A stretch of 64,000 nt of DNA from Microbacterium luteolum (GTDB taxonomy: Bacteria; Actinomycetota; Actinomycetes; Actinomycetales; Microbacteriaceae). Shown one piece after another: positions 1 through 10,782 of the stretch. Both the position numbers and the translations under genes were made by a program. Positions within the stretch are counted from its first letter, which is position 1; the number at the start of each line of letters is the position of its first letter. The stretch lies in the NCBI RefSeq assembly GCF_039533965.1, contig NZ_BAAAUN010000001.1, positions 1,088,949 to 1,152,948 on the forward strand, in the 5' to 3' direction. The notes below the pieces were generated by a model. It did not search any database. It saw only the letters and a list, made by a program, of their open reading frames with translations, and was not told the origin of the DNA.

Positions 1-287
1 GGTCCGCCTCCGACGATGGGCGACATGCGCATGCCGTAGGCGACATTGCGCACCCCGAGCAGCGCCGCGGAGGCGACGGCCGAGGGCAGCGCCGCCAGCC
101 CGCCTGCCGTGAAGACACCGACGAACGCGAACTGCGATCCACCCGTGAACATCAGCAGACTCAGGACACAGGTCTGCCAGACGTCGAGACCGGATGCCAC
201 CGCCAACGCGCCGAACGAGATGCCGTAGGCGCTCGTCGCGAGCACGACGCCGAGAGCCTCGCGCCAGACCTCACGCTCGGCGGTCAT
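1..287 (-). CDS. azlC: AzlC-family branched-chain amino acid exporter subunit, partial
   Basis: The 3' part lies outside the window, leaving 95 N-terminal residues from the ATG at 287. They read as an integral membrane protein with hydrophobic segments at about residues 12-34 and 38-60. AzlC-type features are visible: FTGGSQFAFVG near residue 47 and LLGVRNVAYGMRM near residue 76. AzlC works with a small AzlD partner in export of branched-chain amino acids; the partner would lie to the left. A cupin-type regulator is transcribed divergently 101 bp away and is the likely controller of this gene. The family call is good; the substrate is inferred. Confidence 0.8.
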   Translation of the reverse strand, partial: MTAEREVWREALGVVLATSAYGISFGALAVASGLDVWQTCVLSLLMFTGGSQFAFVGVFTAGGLAALPSAVASAALLGVRNVAYGMRMSPIVGGG

Positions 288-363
288 CGCACCGATCCGC
301 CGTCGTTCGATCCGATGAACACATGCCTATCATTCTGAACAACGGCGCGTGCATAGTCAAGCG

Positions 364-373
364 AACGATCGTT
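364..373. promoter_or_regulatory. Palindrome in the azlC/regulator intergenic region, candidate operator
   Basis: AACGATCGTT is a perfect 10-bp palindrome between the divergent azlC-like gene and the XRE/cupin regulator. It lies 16 bp before the regulator start, close to a possible -10 (CATGAT, 377-382). Autoregulation by the adjacent regulator is an inference from position only. Confidence 0.35.
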
Positions 374-388
374 TGACATGATGAACGG

Positions 389-937
389 ATGGAGGATCTC
401 CGCACACGCATCTCCCGCACGCTCCGCCGCGAGCGCGAGGCCATCGGCCTCTCGGTCTCCGAGCTCGCCCGGCGCGCCGGCGTGTCCAAGGCGACCGTCT
501 CACAGCTGGAGAGCGGGGCGGGAAACCCGAGCGTCGAGACTCTCTGGGCCCTCGGCGTCGCTCTCGGCGTTCCGTTCGCGGTGCTGGTCGACCAGCAGGC
601 CAACGCACCGACACTGATCCGCGCCGACGAGCTCGCCGGTGTTCCGTCGTCAGCCTCGGCCTACAGCGCGACGCTGCTCTCGGCCAGCCCTCCCGGCGCC
701 CGTCGCGACGTCTACCTGATCCAGGCGGAGCCGGGCGACCCCCGGGTGTCCGACCCGCACCACGCGGGGACGATCGAGCACGTCATCCTGATCGCCGGGC
801 AGGCCCAGGTCGGCCCGGTGGCCGAGCCGATCCTGCTGGGCCCCGGCGACTACCTGACGTACGCCGGCGACGCGCCCCACATCTTCGAGGCGACCGCCGC
901 CGGCACCAGCGCCGTGCTCATCTCCGAGCTGCGCTGA
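389..937 (+). CDS. XRE-family transcriptional regulator with C-terminal cupin domain
   Basis: 182 residues. An XRE helix-turn-helix spans about residues 5-60, with the recognition region around ARRAGVSKATVSQLE, then a linker. A single-fold cupin follows at about residues 110-180, with GTIEHVILIAGQAQVG and LGPGDYLTYAGDAPHIFEA. This HTH-cupin design is typical of small-molecule-sensing regulators that control an adjacent transporter, and the divergent azlC-like gene is the obvious target. CATGAT stands 6 nt before the ATG and no Shine-Dalgarno sequence is present, so a leaderless transcript is possible; ATG at 378 is in another frame. The ligand is unknown. Confidence 0.85.
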   Translation: MEDLRTRISRTLRREREAIGLSVSELARRAGVSKATVSQLESGAGNPSVETLWALGVALGVPFAVLVDQQANAPTLIRADELAGVPSSASAYSATLLSASPPGARRDVYLIQAEPGDPRVSDPHHAGTIEHVILIAGQAQVGPVAEPILLGPGDYLTYAGDAPHIFEATAAGTSAVLISELR

Positions 938-955
938 TCGTCGGCCGCGCCCGAC

Positions 956-2581
956 TCACTCGGCGCCGCCCGCGGGCGAGGGATCGGGGATCTCGTGCGG
1001 CCGGTACTGCGGAAGCCGCGACGCCGGGAGGATCGCGAGGGCGCTGATCCCCGCCAGCAGGAGCAGGCCGAGCTTGAGCGTCCCCAGGCGGGCCTCCTCG
1101 TTGACGACCACGGCCGCATCGACCTGCCCGGGCGTCGCATCGGTCGCTTCGAGCGCAGCCCGGAGATCGTCGTTGCTGACGAAGTTGAGGTTGTCCATGT
1201 CGACCTGGGCCAGCAGCGACGGCGGAAGCTCCGGATGCTCGACCACCGCGCGCCCGATGCTGAGACCGAGCAGCGACACCAGCAGCGCCCCGGCCAGCGC
1301 GGTTCCGACCGCCGAGGCGAGGTTCTGCGTGGTCCCCCGCAACGACCCCACATCGCCCGCCAGCTCGGCCGGTGCCGCCGTCACCAGCACGTTGAACACC
1401 AGGGTCACGAGCGCGCCCTGACCGATGCCGAACACGATGAGGCCCAGGATCGTCGGCAGCGTCTCCCAGTTGTTGCTCACGACGAAGGAGAGCCAGACCA
1501 ATGCCGCCGTGGTCAGGATGAAGCCGAAGACGCCGATCGTGCGCGGCGGGAACCGCTTGTAGAACCGCACCACGAGCGTCGCTGTGATGAAGACCGTGAG
1601 GTTGAACGGCATCATGGCGATCGAGGTGTCGAACGGCGTTCGGCCCTGCACGATCTGGATGTAGAGCGGGATCGTGAAGTTCACGCACGCTTCCAGAGCC
1701 ACGACGATGAACATCGCGTACACCGCGGCGCGCTCCCGTGACGAGCCGAGGACGCTCAGATCGATCAGCGGGACCTTCCCCTCGGCCATCCGCCTTCTCG
1801 TCCACAGGAAGAAGCCCTGCCCGAGCACGAGTCCGACGCCCACGAAGACCGGAGCAGGCGAGAGCCCCAGGATGCTGAAGGGCGCTGTGTCCGTCGCCGC
1901 GACCGCTCCCCAGGCGTTGAGGTTGTTGAAACCCAGCGTGAGCAAGACGATCGCCGCGCCGATCAGGAGCGAGGCGACCAGGTCGATGCGGATCGAGGCG
2001 TCGCCGCGGTCGCCACGCAGGGTGAAGCTGAGGGCGAAGACCAGCACGGCGATCCCGAGCACGATGAAGAACATCGGCCGCCAGCCGACGAGCGTTCCGA
2101 GCGTGCCGCCGATGAGGAACGCGCTGACCCCGGAGATCGCCCGCGCCGAGCCGATCGCACCGATCGCGGTCGCCTGCTGCGCTCCCCGATAGTTCTCGGC
2201 GATGAGGGCGACGATCGACGGCACGATGATCGCCGCAGCGGCTCCGGCGACCGCCTGACCTGCGATCGCCCATCCCACGGTCGGCGCGACCAGCATCATG
2301 ATCGAGGATGCCGCGAACAGCGCGATCACGATGCGGAAGATGAGGACCCAGCCGATGCGCTGGCCGAGCTTCGCGCCCGTCATCACGAGTGCCGCCACCG
2401 CCAGTCCGTACATCACGATGGTCGTGCTCGCGACCGTGGGAGGCACCCCGAAGTCGCTCACCATCCCACCCAGCGAGATCGGCAGCGCGGCGACATTGAA
2501 CGACATCAGCACCTGCGCGAGAAACAGGCTGACCATCGGCAGCCAGGAGGTCTTCGTCGTCGACTGCTCAATCTGCGTCAT
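956..2581 (-). CDS. MFS transporter, DHA2/14-TM drug-exporter type
   Basis: 541 residues, made almost entirely of hydrophobic helices from about residue 13 to 520. The pattern is that of 14-helix DHA2 (EmrB/QacA-like) proton antiporters, including GAIGSARAISGVSAFLIGGTLG around residue 150. A longer extracytoplasmic loop rich in Asp/Asn (MDNLNFVSNDDL) lies near residue 455 before the last helix. Its stop is 18 bp from the convergent regulator. It starts only 8 bp after the glutaminase stop, so the two form a pair transcribed from the glsA side. Substrate unknown. Confidence 0.85.
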   Translation of the reverse strand: MTQIEQSTTKTSWLPMVSLFLAQVLMSFNVAALPISLGGMVSDFGVPPTVASTTIVMYGLAVAALVMTGAKLGQRIGWVLIFRIVIALFAASSIMMLVAPTVGWAIAGQAVAGAAAAIIVPSIVALIAENYRGAQQATAIGAIGSARAISGVSAFLIGGTLGTLVGWRPMFFIVLGIAVLVFALSFTLRGDRGDASIRIDLVASLLIGAAIVLLTLGFNNLNAWGAVAATDTAPFSILGLSPAPVFVGVGLVLGQGFFLWTRRRMAEGKVPLIDLSVLGSSRERAAVYAMFIVVALEACVNFTIPLYIQIVQGRTPFDTSIAMMPFNLTVFITATLVVRFYKRFPPRTIGVFGFILTTAALVWLSFVVSNNWETLPTILGLIVFGIGQGALVTLVFNVLVTAAPAELAGDVGSLRGTTQNLASAVGTALAGALLVSLLGLSIGRAVVEHPELPPSLLAQVDMDNLNFVSNDDLRAALEATDATPGQVDAAVVVNEEARLGTLKLGLLLLAGISALAILPASRLPQYRPHEIPDPSPAGGAE

Positions 2582-2589
2582 GGCTTCTC

Positions 2590-3621
2590 CTACTCGGGGG
2601 ATCGAGGAACAGCGCCGGAATGCTCCTGCGCGGGAGCGGAGGCGAAGAGGTTCAGACCGAGCGCACGCGAGAGGTAGCCGATGGCCATCTGCGATCGCAC
2701 GGAGTTGCCCGCGTCGTCGAGCGGCGGCGAGAACCCGGCCACGGCGCCCTTGCCGGGAGCGACGGCCACGATCCCACCGGCGACGCCGGACTTCGCAGGC
2801 AGGCCGATCTCGAACAGCCAGTCCCCCGAGCGCTCATAGAGCCCGGTGGACGCGACGACGGCGAGCGTGTCCCGGCACACCTCCGCCGACACGACGCGCT
2901 CCCCCGTCACGGGATTCACACCGCCATCGGCCAGCGTCGCCCCCATCACGGCGAGGTCGTGCGCGGTGACGCTGAGAGCGCACTGACGCGTGTAGACGTC
3001 GACGACCTCGTCGGGATCGCCACTGAGTCGGCCGTAGCTGCGCAGCAGCCACCCCAACGCGCGGTTGCGCTCGTTGGTCGCGGCCTCGGAGGCGTACACG
3101 ACGCCGTCCAGGCTCAGCGAGCGCCCGGCGAAGGCGGAGAGCCCCTCGCGCACGCGCTCCCACTGCTCCGCCGTCGTCGAGCCGGGCATCAGCGCCGTCG
3201 TCGCGATCGCTCCGGCGTTGACCATGGGGTTCATCGGATGACCGTCGTTGAGCTCCAGCGCGACGACGGAGTTGAAGGCGAGACCCGTGTTGTTCACCCC
3301 GACGATGTCGCGCACGCGCTCGTGCCCGTGCTCCCGGATCGCCAGGGCGTACACGAACATCTTCGAGATCGACTGGATCGAGAACGGATGCCGCGCGTCG
3401 CCGGCGTCGTGCAGGCCGCCGCCGACCTCGATCACCGCGAGGCCGAAGAGATCGGGGTCGGCCTCGGCGAGCACGGGGATGTAGTCGGCGACACGTCCTC
3501 CGCGCTCCGCCGAGAACCGTGAATGCGCCTCGCGGACGATCTCCTCGACGCGGTCCCAGCCGGGCAGAGCGCCCGTGGACACCTGCTGAGGGACGTCGAG
3601 CCAGGCGGCGGGGTCGAGCAC
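2590..3621 (-). CDS. glsA: Glutaminase
   Basis: 343 residues, somewhat longer than the usual ~305-residue bacterial enzyme. It hydrolyses glutamine to glutamate and ammonia in the cytoplasm. The serine-dependent beta-lactamase-like fold is marked by the catalytic S-x-x-K (Ser84-Lys87 in QSISKMF). Further family blocks are MNPMVNAGAIATT, LSVTAHDLAVMGATLADGG and KSGVAGGIVAV. The start is GTG with GGAGGA just upstream. It lies 8 bp before the MFS gene in the same direction, so glutamate or a derivative may be what the transporter handles, which is inference. Confidence 0.93.
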   Translation of the reverse strand: MLDPAAWLDVPQQVSTGALPGWDRVEEIVREAHSRFSAERGGRVADYIPVLAEADPDLFGLAVIEVGGGLHDAGDARHPFSIQSISKMFVYALAIREHGHERVRDIVGVNNTGLAFNSVVALELNDGHPMNPMVNAGAIATTALMPGSTTAEQWERVREGLSAFAGRSLSLDGVVYASEAATNERNRALGWLLRSYGRLSGDPDEVVDVYTRQCALSVTAHDLAVMGATLADGGVNPVTGERVVSAEVCRDTLAVVASTGLYERSGDWLFEIGLPAKSGVAGGIVAVAPGKGAVAGFSPPLDDAGNSVRSQMAIGYLSRALGLNLFASAPAQEHSGAVPRSPE

Positions 3622-3670
3622 GCGTCCTCCTCGGATCGGAGACGTCCCCAGCCGTCAGTGCCACCGTAGC

Positions 3671-3690
3671 GGTCGGAGGGCGCTCCGACC
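3671..3690 (-). terminator. Stem-loop terminator after the secreted SLT-like gene
   Basis: A perfect 8-bp stem (GGTCGGAG / CTCCGACC) with a 4-nt loop lies 8 bp beyond the stop of the gene at 3699-4607. There is no U-tract, as is common in high-G+C actinobacteria. Confidence 0.55.
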
Positions 3691-3698
3691 AGAGGGGC

Positions 3699-4607
3699 TC
3701 AGTACCAGTTCGTCGCCTGCGAGTGCCCCCAGGCGCTGCAGGGAGTGCCGTAGACGGACGAGATGTAGCCGAGACCCCAGGCGATCTGGGTCGTGGCGTT
3801 GGTCTCCCAGTCGCTGCCCTCCGACGCCATCTTGCTGCCGGGGAGAGCCTGCGGGATGCCCGTGGCGCCGCTGGGGTTGTACGCCTGGTAGTTCCAGCCG
3901 GACTCCTTGGTCCACAGCGAATCCAGGCAGGAGAACTGGTCGCCGCCCCAGCCGTAGCGGCTCGACATCATCTGCTGCGCCGTGGCCTTCGCGCCGTCGA
4001 CCGTGTTCGCGGAGGCCAGCGCGACGGCGGCGGCCTCTGCTTCGGCGGCTGCCGCGGCGGCGGCGTCATCCGCGGCCTTCTTCTCCTGGGCGGCGGTGAG
4101 CGCGCCCTGCAGCGCCACGGTCGCCGTGGCGAGCGTCGTCGTCTCGGCTTCCACTTCGCCCGCGAGCACCGTGACGACGAGGGGCGACATCGCGTCGCGG
4201 TCCTCGAGCGCGTCGATGTCGTGCTGCAGCTCGGACACGTCGACGGGCGGCGCGGCACTCACGTCGAGACCGGACGCGGCCACGTCGTACGTCAGGGCCT
4301 GTGCGGCGAACACGGCATCCTTCGCATCGACCAGCGGCATGGCCGCGTCGTCCGCGACCTTCGCGTGGGGCTCGGCAGCGGCGACCAGCTGCGCGACGGC
4401 TGCGGTCGCATCCGGTATCTCGGAACCGGAGGCGGGAACCGACACGATGCCGGCGGTGAGGGTGATGCCGAGGAGTGTGGCGGCCGCGGTCCCGAGGATC
4501 ATCATCGGACGGCGGGTCGTGGCGCGGGCGTTCGCCGCGTCGGAGGCGCGCCGAAGCGCACGGGTTTCATGGAGCATGGTTCGACTTTCGGGTCGTCGTA
4601 CGCCCAT
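3699..4607 (-). CDS. Secreted or membrane-anchored transglycosylase-like protein with Ala-rich coiled coil
   Basis: Up to 302 residues; a second possible ATG at 4577 removes ten residues. One hydrophobic segment (about residues 35-57) follows a basic N-terminus and can act as signal peptide or anchor. Residues about 65-215 are Ala/Asp/Glu-rich and probably helical, with a run of alternating Ala/Glu near residue 195. The C-terminal ~75 residues resemble the lysozyme/SLT-like domain of actinobacterial wall proteins: WTKESGWNYQAYNPSGATG, the following PQALPGSKM, and a terminal AWGHSQATNWY. The Glu in WTKESGW is the probable catalytic acid. A role in peptidoglycan remodelling is likely but the substrate is unproven. 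Confidence 0.7.
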   Translation of the reverse strand: MGVRRPESRTMLHETRALRRASDAANARATTRRPMMILGTAAATLLGITLTAGIVSVPASGSEIPDATAAVAQLVAAAEPHAKVADDAAMPLVDAKDAVFAAQALTYDVAASGLDVSAAPPVDVSELQHDIDALEDRDAMSPLVVTVLAGEVEAETTTLATATVALQGALTAAQEKKAADDAAAAAAAEAEAAAVALASANTVDGAKATAQQMMSSRYGWGGDQFSCLDSLWTKESGWNYQAYNPSGATGIPQALPGSKMASEGSDWETNATTQIAWGLGYISSVYGTPCSAWGHSQATNWY

Positions 4608-4704
4608 ACAGGAGACTCATCGGGAGCTCGTCCCAGGCGCAAGTGTTCGAGCCTGCCATGCCTTCCTGAACGAAAATTGTGCCTCATCTGGGATTTACAT
4701 GAGA

Positions 4705-4745
4705 AGAGGGCCCCGCACGCGCCTTTCGGCGGTGCGAGGCCCTCT
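4705..4745 (-). terminator. Long hairpin downstream of typA
   Basis: The arms AGAGGGCC and GGCCCTCT are extended by GCAC/GTGC and an inner CGCC-TTTC-GGCG, giving one long interrupted stem. It lies 24 bp after the typA stop and before the next minus-strand gene's promoter region. Confidence 0.7.
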
Positions 4746-4768
4746 GCAGAGCATCCTCGAGACGAGGG

Positions 4769-6682
<1,914 letters not shown>

Positions 6683-6784
6683 GCAGAAGTCCTAAAGAGG
6701 TGTGGGATTGCGCCGGGAAGCCGACGTTCCAGGATAACGCAACCTGAGGGTCGGTTCCTGAGCGGAGGTCGTAGCATCGGGATC

Positions 6785-7591
6785 GTGACTTCCCGACCCG
6801 CCTCGGACCCCCTCCCCTGGGGCTCTCCCGCGCCCTCCCGCAGCCGGCTCTGGTGGGAGATCGCGATCGTCCTCGCGCTGGGCCTCGGCCAGTCCGCGGT
6901 GTACGCGATCGTGCAGCTGGCCTACCGTCTCGCGGATGAGACACCGCTGGCAGATCAGACCGCGACGCTCAACCCCTCGCGCAGCGACCGCGAGATCTTC
7001 GACCTCATCTACCAGGTGCTGTCGATCGGCTTCTCGCTGGTGCCGGTTCTGCTGGTGTGCTTCCTGCTCTGGCAGTCCCGACGTCCGCACCTGGAGAGGC
7101 TCGGACTGGACGGCACCCGGGTCGCAGCAGATGCCGGACGCGGCATCCTCCTCGTCGTCGCCATCGGCGTCCCCGGACTCGCCCTCTACATCGCCGGACG
7201 CGCCTCCGGACTCTTCGTCGCCGTGAACCCGGCGGGACTCGACACGCACTGGTGGACCGTGCCCGTCCTGCTGCTCGCCGCCGCGCGGGCGTCGCTGCAG
7301 GAGGAGTTCGTCGTGCTCGGATACCTCTTCGCCCGCCTGAAGCAGCTCGGTTGGAGCCCCTGGACCATCATCGTGTCCACCTCGGTGCTGCGTGCGAGCT
7401 ATCACCTGTACCAGGGGCCCGGCGCGTTCATCGGGAACCTGGCCATGGGACTGCTGTTCGGCTGGCTCTTCCAGCGCAGCGGCCGCCTGCTGCCGTTCCT
7501 CGTCGCGCACTTCCTGATCGACGCGACGGTCTTCGTCGGCTACCCCTGGGCAGCCGCGACCTGGCCCGAGCTGTTCGGGTTGCCGAGCTGA
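6785..7591 (+). CDS. CPBP-family intramembrane metalloprotease
   Basis: 268 residues from GTG at 6785, with six to eight hydrophobic helices. CPBP (CAAX protease/Abi) motifs are present: the Glu-Glu pair in LQEEFVVLGYLFARLK (about residue 180), then SVLRASYHLYQG with its His, and a third motif FLVAHFLID with its His and Asp. These residues coordinate zinc in the membrane. The start is supported by TAGCAT (6772-6777) 7 nt before GTG, with no Shine-Dalgarno sequence, suggesting a leaderless transcript divergent from typA. A much longer upstream frame in phase is antisense to typA and not coding. Substrate unknown. Confidence 0.85.
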   Translation: MTSRPASDPLPWGSPAPSRSRLWWEIAIVLALGLGQSAVYAIVQLAYRLADETPLADQTATLNPSRSDREIFDLIYQVLSIGFSLVPVLLVCFLLWQSRRPHLERLGLDGTRVAADAGRGILLVVAIGVPGLALYIAGRASGLFVAVNPAGLDTHWWTVPVLLLAAARASLQEEFVVLGYLFARLKQLGWSPWTIIVSTSVLRASYHLYQGPGAFIGNLAMGLLFGWLFQRSGRLLPFLVAHFLIDATVFVGYPWAAATWPELFGLPS

Positions 7592-7598
7592 GACGCGG

Positions 7599-8165
7599 TC
7601 AGCCGGCGTTCGCGATGAGGACTGCGGCGACAGCCCAGACGACGATCACGGCGAGGGCGATGATCGCCGGGCCGTCCCAGCTCCGCCGGATCGGCGCATC
7701 GGCGGCGATATCGGCTGCCTCCCAGCGGTCGCGGATGTCGGTCAGGTCGCGGAGGCTGGTCGGGGCTTTCCGCTCCTCGTCCTGCCGACCGACCGTGCGC
7801 CGCTGCCGCGCCCTGGCCGGGCCGCCGTAACACGTGACATCGGTGCCGTCGTCGAGCGAGAAGACGAGCTGCCAGCGAAGATCGATGTCCCGCACACGAC
7901 GCCACCCGAAGGTCGTGCGTCGCAGCATGTTCTGCACGGTCCCTCCCGCGTCATCGATGCGGACGAACGAGACGAAGGCGACCTCGTACACCACCCACAG
8001 GCCGAGGAGGATCCAGGGTGCGAGCAGCAGCATCGGCCCCCAGCCGGCGCGCAGCACGGCATCGCCGAGCAGGAACAGCGCGAGCAGTGCGCAGATGACG
8101 AGGAAGACAGGACCGGAGGCCGCACGGAAAGTCCGTGCGGCCTCCGGTCGTGGATCCGTCGGCAC
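7599..8165 (-). CDS. PH-domain-like membrane protein
   Basis: 188 residues from GTG at 8165. Two adjacent hydrophobic helices (about residues 18-38 and 43-62) are followed by a soluble beta-rich segment of the bacterial PH-like (DUF2581) type: FVRIDDAGGTVQNMLRRTTF, then DIDLRWQLVFSLDDGTDVTCY. A charged linker and one C-terminal helix complete it. It starts 2 bp after the ABC operon's last stop, yet codons 6-18 coincide with a very strong hairpin that probably terminates that operon. Expression may therefore be low or conditional. Function unknown. Confidence 0.65.
   Translation of the reverse strand: MPTDPRPEAARTFRAASGPVFLVICALLALFLLGDAVLRAGWGPMLLLAPWILLGLWVVYEVAFVSFVRIDDAGGTVQNMLRRTTFGWRRVRDIDLRWQLVFSLDDGTDVTCYGGPARARQRRTVGRQDEERKAPTSLRDLTDIRDRWEAADIAADAPIRRSWDGPAIIALAVIVVWAVAAVLIANAG
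8111..8149 (-). terminator. 18-bp perfect hairpin ending the ABC operon, inside the next reading frame
   Basis: GACCGGAGGCCGCACGGA (8111-8128) and its exact reverse complement (8132-8149) are separated by 3 nt. It lies 19-57 bp past the stop of the ATP-binding gene at 8168 and within codons 6-18 of the downstream frame. Confidence 0.75.
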
Positions 8166-8167
8166 GT

Positions 8168-9841
8168 TCAGCGCCCGCCGAGCGGGATCGACGCACCCGG
8201 GATCGCCTTGAGCAGTCGGTCGGTGTACTCCTGCTGGGGGTTCGCGAAGATCTCGTCGACAGTTCCCTGCTCGACGACCTTTCCCTTCTCCATGACGCAG
8301 ACGAGATCGCTCGACACGCGCACGACGGCGAGGTCGTGCGTGATGAAGAGGTACGTGAGGTTCAGTTCCGACTGCAGCTCCGCGAGGAGCTTCAGGATCT
8401 GATCCTGCACCAGCACGTCGAGCGCCGAGACCGCTTCGTCGAGCACGACGATGTCCGGCTTGAGCGCGAGCGCCCGAGCGATCGCGACGCGCTGCCGCTG
8501 TCCGCCGGAGAGCTCGTTCGCGTACCGGGTCGCGAGCGCCCTCGGCAGCGCCACCTGGTCGAGGAGTTCCTCCACGCGCTCGCGCTGCGAGGCGCGATCC
8601 CCCACTCCGTGGATCTGCAGCGGTTCCGCGATCGTGCTCCCGATGTTGCGGAGCGGGTCGAGCGATCCATACGGATCCTGGAACACCGGCTGCATGCGAC
8701 GACGCAGGCCGAATGCCTGCGCGTTCGAGAGCTTCGACACGTCCTGGCCGTCGATCTCGATCGTTCCGCTGGTCGGCTCCTCGAGCTTGAGCACCATCTT
8801 GGCGACGGTCGACTTGCCGGAACCCGACTCCCCGACGAGCGCGAGCGTCTTGCCTCGCGGGATCTCGAAGGAGACATCGTCGACCGCGCGGAAGGCTTCA
8901 CTGCGGAAGTTCCCCTGGCGGATCTTGTAGTCCTTCGTGAGACCCGCGACCCGCACGGTCGGCGGGATGTCCGCGAGGTCCTCGAGCGTCTCGATGCCGC
9001 GGTCCTCGACCACGGCCTGGATGCGCTGCGAGGCGACGCTCGGGGCGGCTCCGACGAGTCGCTGCGTGTACGGGTGCTGCGGGTTCTCGAGGATCTCCCT
9101 GCTCGGCCCGGCTTCGACGATGTTGCCGTTGCTCATCACGATGATCTTCTCCGCGCGCTCGGCCGCGAGGCCGAGGTCGTGCGTGATGAGGAGCACCGAG
9201 GTGCCCTTCTCGCGAGTGAGAGTCGCCATGTGGTCGAGGATGACCCGCTGCACCGTGACGTCGAGAGCCGAGGTCGGCTCGTCGGCGATGAGCAGCTTGG
9301 GATCCGCCGCCAGGCCGATGCCGATCAGCGCGCGCTGACGCATGCCACCGGAGAACTGGTGGGGGAACTGGTGCAGGCGTCGCTCGGCGTCGCCGAGTCC
9401 GGCCTGCTGCAGCACCTCGATCGCTCGCGCCTTGACGTCCTGCTTGCCGCTGGCGATCCCGTTGGCGCGGATCGCCTCCTTCACCTGGAAGCCGATGCTC
9501 CATACCGGGTTGAGGTTCGACATGGGATCCTGCGGCACGAAGCCGATCTCCCGGCCGCGGACGGCCTCGATCTCGCGGCGCCCGAGCGTGGTCAGCTCGC
9601 GTCCGTCGAGGGTGATCGAACCGCCCGTGATCGTGCCGGTGCCCGGGAGCAGGTTGACGATGGCGCTGGCGGTCGTGGACTTGCCCGACCCGGACTCGCC
9701 CACGATGGCGATGGTCTCGCCGGGGAAGATGTCGAAGCTCGCGCCGTGCAGGACCTCGCGGAGCCCGTCCTGTGTGCGGAACGCGACCTTGAGGTCGCGC
9801 ACGCTCAGCAGGGGCACCTGGTCGGGAGTGCGTTCGCTCAT
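8168..9841 (-). CDS. ABC importer ATPase, fused DppD-DppF type
   Basis: 557 residues carrying two complete nucleotide-binding domains. The first has Walker A GESGSGKSTTAS (about residue 50), signature FSGGMRQRALIG and Walker B LLIADEPTSALD. The second has GESGSGKSTVAK (about residue 345), signature LSGGQRQRVAIARALA and VVLDEAVSALD. Each ends with the oligopeptide-family C-terminal extension (HPYTQRLVGAAPS and QEYTDRLLKAIPG). One chain thus supplies both ATPases of a family-5 peptide/nickel/oligosaccharide importer. Its ATG overlaps the permease stop by 4 bp. It is the last gene of the operon starting at 13432. Confidence 0.93.
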   Translation of the reverse strand: MSERTPDQVPLLSVRDLKVAFRTQDGLREVLHGASFDIFPGETIAIVGESGSGKSTTASAIVNLLPGTGTITGGSITLDGRELTTLGRREIEAVRGREIGFVPQDPMSNLNPVWSIGFQVKEAIRANGIASGKQDVKARAIEVLQQAGLGDAERRLHQFPHQFSGGMRQRALIGIGLAADPKLLIADEPTSALDVTVQRVILDHMATLTREKGTSVLLITHDLGLAAERAEKIIVMSNGNIVEAGPSREILENPQHPYTQRLVGAAPSVASQRIQAVVEDRGIETLEDLADIPPTVRVAGLTKDYKIRQGNFRSEAFRAVDDVSFEIPRGKTLALVGESGSGKSTVAKMVLKLEEPTSGTIEIDGQDVSKLSNAQAFGLRRRMQPVFQDPYGSLDPLRNIGSTIAEPLQIHGVGDRASQRERVEELLDQVALPRALATRYANELSGGQRQRVAIARALALKPDIVVLDEAVSALDVLVQDQILKLLAELQSELNLTYLFITHDLAVVRVSSDLVCVMEKGKVVEQGTVDEIFANPQQEYTDRLLKAIPGASIPLGGR

Positions 9842-10782
9842 CGGCGTGCCCTCGCTCTCGGATCGATGGCGTCTCGGATGAGCTCGCCCAGGGTGACGAA
9901 CGCGAGCACGGCGAGCGTGAGCGCGATCGACGGATAGATGAGCGCCATGGGCGCCACCCGCAGCGACGACTGCGCGGCGCTGATGTCATTTCCCCACGAC
10001 ATGGTGTCGCTTCCCAGGCCGACGCCGAGGAACGACAGGGTCGCCTCCGCAACGATCGATGCGGCGAGCGACAGCGTCGAGACGACGAGCAGCGGCGCCA
10101 GGGCGTTCGGGATCACGTGTCCGACGAGGGTGCCGAACTTGGATCGCCCGAGCGCTCTGGACGCGACGACGAAGTCGGCCTGACGAACCCTGAGGACCTC
10201 GGCACGCACGACGCGTGCGGTCGACGCCCAGGCGAAACCACCGATCGCGAACGCGAGGACCGGCACGGAGCGGTACTGCGAGAAGACCGTCATGACGACC
10301 ACGGCGGCGAGGATGTAGGGGATGGCGAAGAAGATGTCGCCGATGCGCGACAGCAGCGAGTCCAGCCATCCGCCGTAGAACCCGGCCAGCGCGCCCATGA
10401 TGAGGCCGACGATCGAGCCGATCGCCGTGGCCAGGAGGCCGACGGCGAGCGAGGTCTGCGCCCCCCAGACGAGCCGGGCGTAGATGTCGCAGCCCTGGAA
10501 GGTGAAGCCGAGCGGATGCCCCTCGGCCGGACCGGCGTTGCTGTTGCCGAGCTGGCAGTCGGCGTTCGGCGGAGTCGACGTGAACAGCGTCGGGAAGAGC
10601 GCCATCACGAGGAAGAAGAGCGCGAGCACGACCGAGAACCAGAACAGCGGGCGCCGCCGGAGATCGGCCCATGCATCACGCCACAGGTTGCGCGGCTTCT
10701 CGGCGATGCGCACGGCGTCGACCGAGATGGTCTCCGTCTCGACCGGCGCGACGAAGTGATTCTGCGAGATGGGGTCATGCAT
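9838..10782 (-). CDS. ABC importer permease, DppC type
   Basis: 314 residues. A cytoplasmic N-terminus of about 45 residues is followed by a first helix (about 48-68) and a periplasmic loop with two cysteines (ADCQLGNS, FQGCDIY). The five-helix permease core follows. The EAA loop reads SRALGRSKFGTLVGHVIPN, the docking site for the ATPase, and FLGVGLGSDTMSWGNDI is typical of DppC/OppC. It overlaps the preceding permease by 8 bp and the ATPase by 4 bp, so translational coupling is likely. Confidence 0.92.
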   Translation of the reverse strand: MHDPISQNHFVAPVETETISVDAVRIAEKPRNLWRDAWADLRRRPLFWFSVVLALFFLVMALFPTLFTSTPPNADCQLGNSNAGPAEGHPLGFTFQGCDIYARLVWGAQTSLAVGLLATAIGSIVGLIMGALAGFYGGWLDSLLSRIGDIFFAIPYILAAVVVMTVFSQYRSVPVLAFAIGGFAWASTARVVRAEVLRVRQADFVVASRALGRSKFGTLVGHVIPNALAPLLVVSTLSLAASIVAEATLSFLGVGLGSDTMSWGNDISAAQSSLRVAPMALIYPSIALTLAVLAFVTLGELIRDAIDPRARARR

